64,000 nt of DNA from Phaseolus vulgaris (taxonomy: Eukaryota; Streptophyta; Magnoliopsida; Fabales; Fabaceae). The notes under the pieces were generated by a model. It ran no database searches and was not told the DNA's origin. It was given only the letters and a program-made list of their open reading frames with translations. Positions 61,601 to 64,000 of the stretch are shown piece by piece. The stretch is taken from positions 124,001 to 188,000 of the forward strand of contig NW_027174109.1 of NCBI RefSeq assembly GCF_000499845.2. The letters are read 5' to 3'. A program made the translations under genes and the position numbers. Each line of letters opens with the position of its first letter. The first letter of the stretch is position 1.

Positions 61601-64000
61601 CCAAGTTGGGTGGGTTGGCTTTTTGTGCCTTGGTAGCAAAATTGGTGAATAAGTGAAGTAATGGTTTTTGAGCAATCTTGGTGGGGAATAATCACAAATA
61701 TATGCAAAATGAGGTGTGAAAAGTTTGGTTGCAAAAGGAAGTTATCTCGGTTGGGTATTGGCTTAGCCAATTTGGGTGGATTGGCTTTTTGTGCCTGGGT
61801 AGCAAAATTGGTGAATAAGTGAAGTCATGGTTTTTGAGCAATCCTAGTTGGGAATTGTCTCAAATGCATCCGAAATGAGGTGTGAAAACTTTGGTTGAAA
61901 AAGGAATAGATCTTGGTTAGGTTTTGGCTTAATCAAGTTTGGTCGTTTGGCCTAGTTTTTGTGTCTTGGTAGCAAAATTGGTGAAAAAGTAAAGTCATGG
62001 TTTTGAGCAATCCCTGTGAGGAATTGTAACCAATGTATGCAAACTGAAGTGTGAAAAGTTGGGTTGCGAATGGATTTGATCTTGGTTGGTTTTTGGCTGA
62101 GCCAAGTAGGGTGAATTGGCTTTTTGTACCTTGGTAGCAAAATTGGTGAATAAGTGAAGTCATGGTTTTTTAGCACTCTAGGTCGGGAATTGTCACCAAT
62201 GCATCCAAAATGTGGTGTGAAAAGTTTGCTTGCAAAAGGAATTGATATTGGTTGGGTATTGGCTTAGCCAAGTTGGGTGGATTGGCCTTTTGTGGCTTGG
62301 TAGCAAAATTGGTGAAAAAGTAAAGGCATGGTTTTTAAGCAATCTTGGTGGGGAAGTGTCACAAATGTATGCAAAATGAGGTGTGAAAAGTTTGGTTGCA
62401 AAAGGAATTGATCTTGGTTGGGTTTTGGCTTAGCCAAGTTGGGTGGATTGGCTTTTTTTGCCTTGGTAGCAAAATTGGTGAAAAAGTGAGGTCATGGTTT
62501 TTGAGCAATCTTGGTGGGGAAGTGTCACAAATTTACGCAAAATGAGGTGTGAAAATTTTTGGTTGCAAAATGAATTGATCTTGGTTAGGTTTTGGCTAAG
62601 CCAAGTTGGGTGGATTAGCTTTTTATGCCTGGGAAGCAAAATTGGTGAAAAAGTGAAGTCATGGTTTTTCAACAATCTTTTTGGGGAATTGTCACAAATA
62701 CATCTAAAATGAGGTGTCAAAGGTTTGGTTGCAAAAGGAATTGATCCTTGTTGGGTTTTGGCTTAGCCCAGTTGGGTGGATTGGCTTTTTTTGCCTGGGT
62801 AGAAAAATTGTTGAATAAGTGAAGTCATGGTTTTTGAGCAATCTTGGTGGGGAATTGTCACAAATGCATCCAAAATGAGGTGTGAGAAGTTTGGTTGCAA
62901 AAGGAATTGATCTTTGTTGGGTTTTGGATTAGCAAGTTGGGTGGATTGGCTTTTTGTGCCTTGGTAGCAAAATTCGTGAAAAAGTGAAGTCATGGTCTTT
63001 GAGCAATCTTTGTGGGGATGTGTCACAAATGTATGCAAAATGAGGTGTGAAAATTTTTGGCTGCAAAATGAATTGATCTTGGTTGGGTTTTGGCTTATCC
63101 AAGTTTGGTCGCTTGCGCTAGTTTTGTGTCTTGGTAGCAAAATTTGTGAAAAAGTGAAGTCATGGTTTTTGAGCAATCTTGGTGGGGAATTGTCACAAAT
63201 GCATTCAAAATGAGGTTTGAAAACTTTGGTTGCAAAAGGAATTGATCTTGGTTGGGTTTTCGCTTAACCAAGTTTCGTCACTTGGCCTAATTTTTGTGTC
63301 TTGGTAGCAAAATTGGTGAAAATGTGAAGTCATGGTTTTTGAGCAATCTTGATGGGGAATTGTCACAAATGCATCCAAAATGAGGTGTCAAAAGTTTGGT
63401 TGCAAAAGGAATTGATCTTGGTTGGGTTTTGGCTTAGCCATGTTTGGTCGCTTCGCCAAGTTTCTGTGCCATTGTAGCAAAATTCATCAAAAAGTGAAAT
63501 AGTTGTTTTGGAGCAATCTTGGTGGGGAATTGTCACAAATGCATTCAAAATGAGATGTCAAAAAGTTTGGTTGCAAAATGAATTGATCTTGGTTGCGTTT
63601 TGGCTTAGCCAAGTTGGGTGGATTGGCTTTTTGTGCCTTGGTAGAAAAATTGGTGAATAAGTGAAGTCATGGTTTTTTAGCAATCTTGGTGGGGAAGTGT
63701 CACAAATTCATCCAAAATGAGGTGTGAAAAGTTTGGTTGCAAAAGGAATTGATCTTGGTTGGGTTTAGGCTTAGCCAAGTTGGGTGGATTGGCTTTTTTG
63801 TGGCTTGGTAGCAAAATTGGTGAAAAAGTGAAGTCATGGTTTTTGAGTAATCTTGGTGGGGAATTGTCACAAATGCAGCCAAAATGAGGTCTCAAAAGTT
63901 TGGTTGCAAAAGAAATTGATCTTGGTTGGGTTTTGGCTTAGCCAAGTTGGGTAGATTGGCTTTTTGTGCCTTGTTAGCAAAATTGGTGAATAAGTGAAGT
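55689..64000. repeat. Tandem satellite, about 166-bp monomer, about 50 copies
   Basis: Head-to-tail copies running past the right edge. Monomer landmarks in order: ATCTTGGTGGGGAATTGTC, ACAAATGCATCC (or GTATGC), AAAATGAGGTGT, TTTGGTTGCAAAAGGAATTG, GGCTTAGCCAAGTTGGGTGG, TTGGCTTTTTGTGCCTTGG, AAGTGAAGTCATGG. A minority variant has AAGTTTGGTCGCTTGGCC in place of the AAGTTGGGTGGATTGGCT part (near 57975, 58452, 61938, 63105, 63270, 63444). ORFs on the minus strand are by-products of the repeat. Identity with a named legume satellite cannot be settled here. Confidence 0.96.

Noticed and set aside
57446..63895. Minus-strand ORFs of 60-137 codons in the satellite, sharing PIHPTWLSQNPTKINSF
   Set aside because: They are translations of the monomer; 166 is not a multiple of 3, so the frame slips at each copy, and no start or codon pattern is conserved.
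55689..64000. Naming the satellite as the 528-bp khipu repeat of common bean
   Set aside because: The monomer here is about 166 bp and I cannot compare sequences; three monomers are about 498 bp, so a length argument alone does not support it.

Overview
This is plant nuclear DNA with no recognisable host gene. It is a pile of nested LTR retrotransposons (1-55688) ending in a tandem satellite (55689-64000). The element families resemble those I recall from legumes such as Phaseolus and Vigna; that is an inference from memory, not a database result. No rRNA, tRNA, CRISPR or prokaryotic signal was seen.

Layout. The oldest layer is a minus-strand Ty1/copia element (1-2430, resuming at 43274-43384). 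Its gag gene is split by G1, a Ty3/gypsy Tat-type element on the minus strand (2431-43273; 930-bp LTRs; 5-bp target duplication AGATT). G1 was hit by E2, a plus-strand gypsy element (4394-32930; duplication CTCAG). E2 was hit twice more: in its 5' LTR by G2 (minus-strand Tat; 4891-16392, 5' half lost), which carries E3 (plus-strand gypsy fragment, 14083-16296), and in its 3' LTR by G3 (complete minus-strand Tat; 18790-32328; 1187-bp LTRs; duplication GGAAT). On the far side of the copia gag lies G4, a plus-strand Tat element (43406-54062), followed by a second LTR and a second gag start (54063-55688). That gag is cut off where the 166-bp satellite begins.

How the genes work together. Each Tat element has a sense gag-protease-RT-RNase H-second RNase H-integrase unit and, between integrase and 3' LTR, one or two genes on the OPPOSITE strand. 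These antisense genes have their own G-box-rich upstream regions, a 5'UTR intron and a coding intron whose phase and position are conserved in all four elements. They encode a Transposase_28-like domain, followed in the long form by a proline-rich, coiled-coil C-terminal half ending in a shared VDGK motif. Because the introns are antisense to the genomic RNA, they survive retrotransposition. The copy in G2 (6859-9145) is open over its whole length, although the sense genes of G2 are dead.

Shared noncoding structure also stands out: a two-stem inverted repeat with compensating changes beside the polypurine tract of all four Tat elements; a conserved hairpin block just after the pol stop; and a hairpin module with covarying stem repeated nine times in G2 and G3. 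LTR pairs of G1 and G3 each differ by about 2% by my hand count, so most of the pile is recent.
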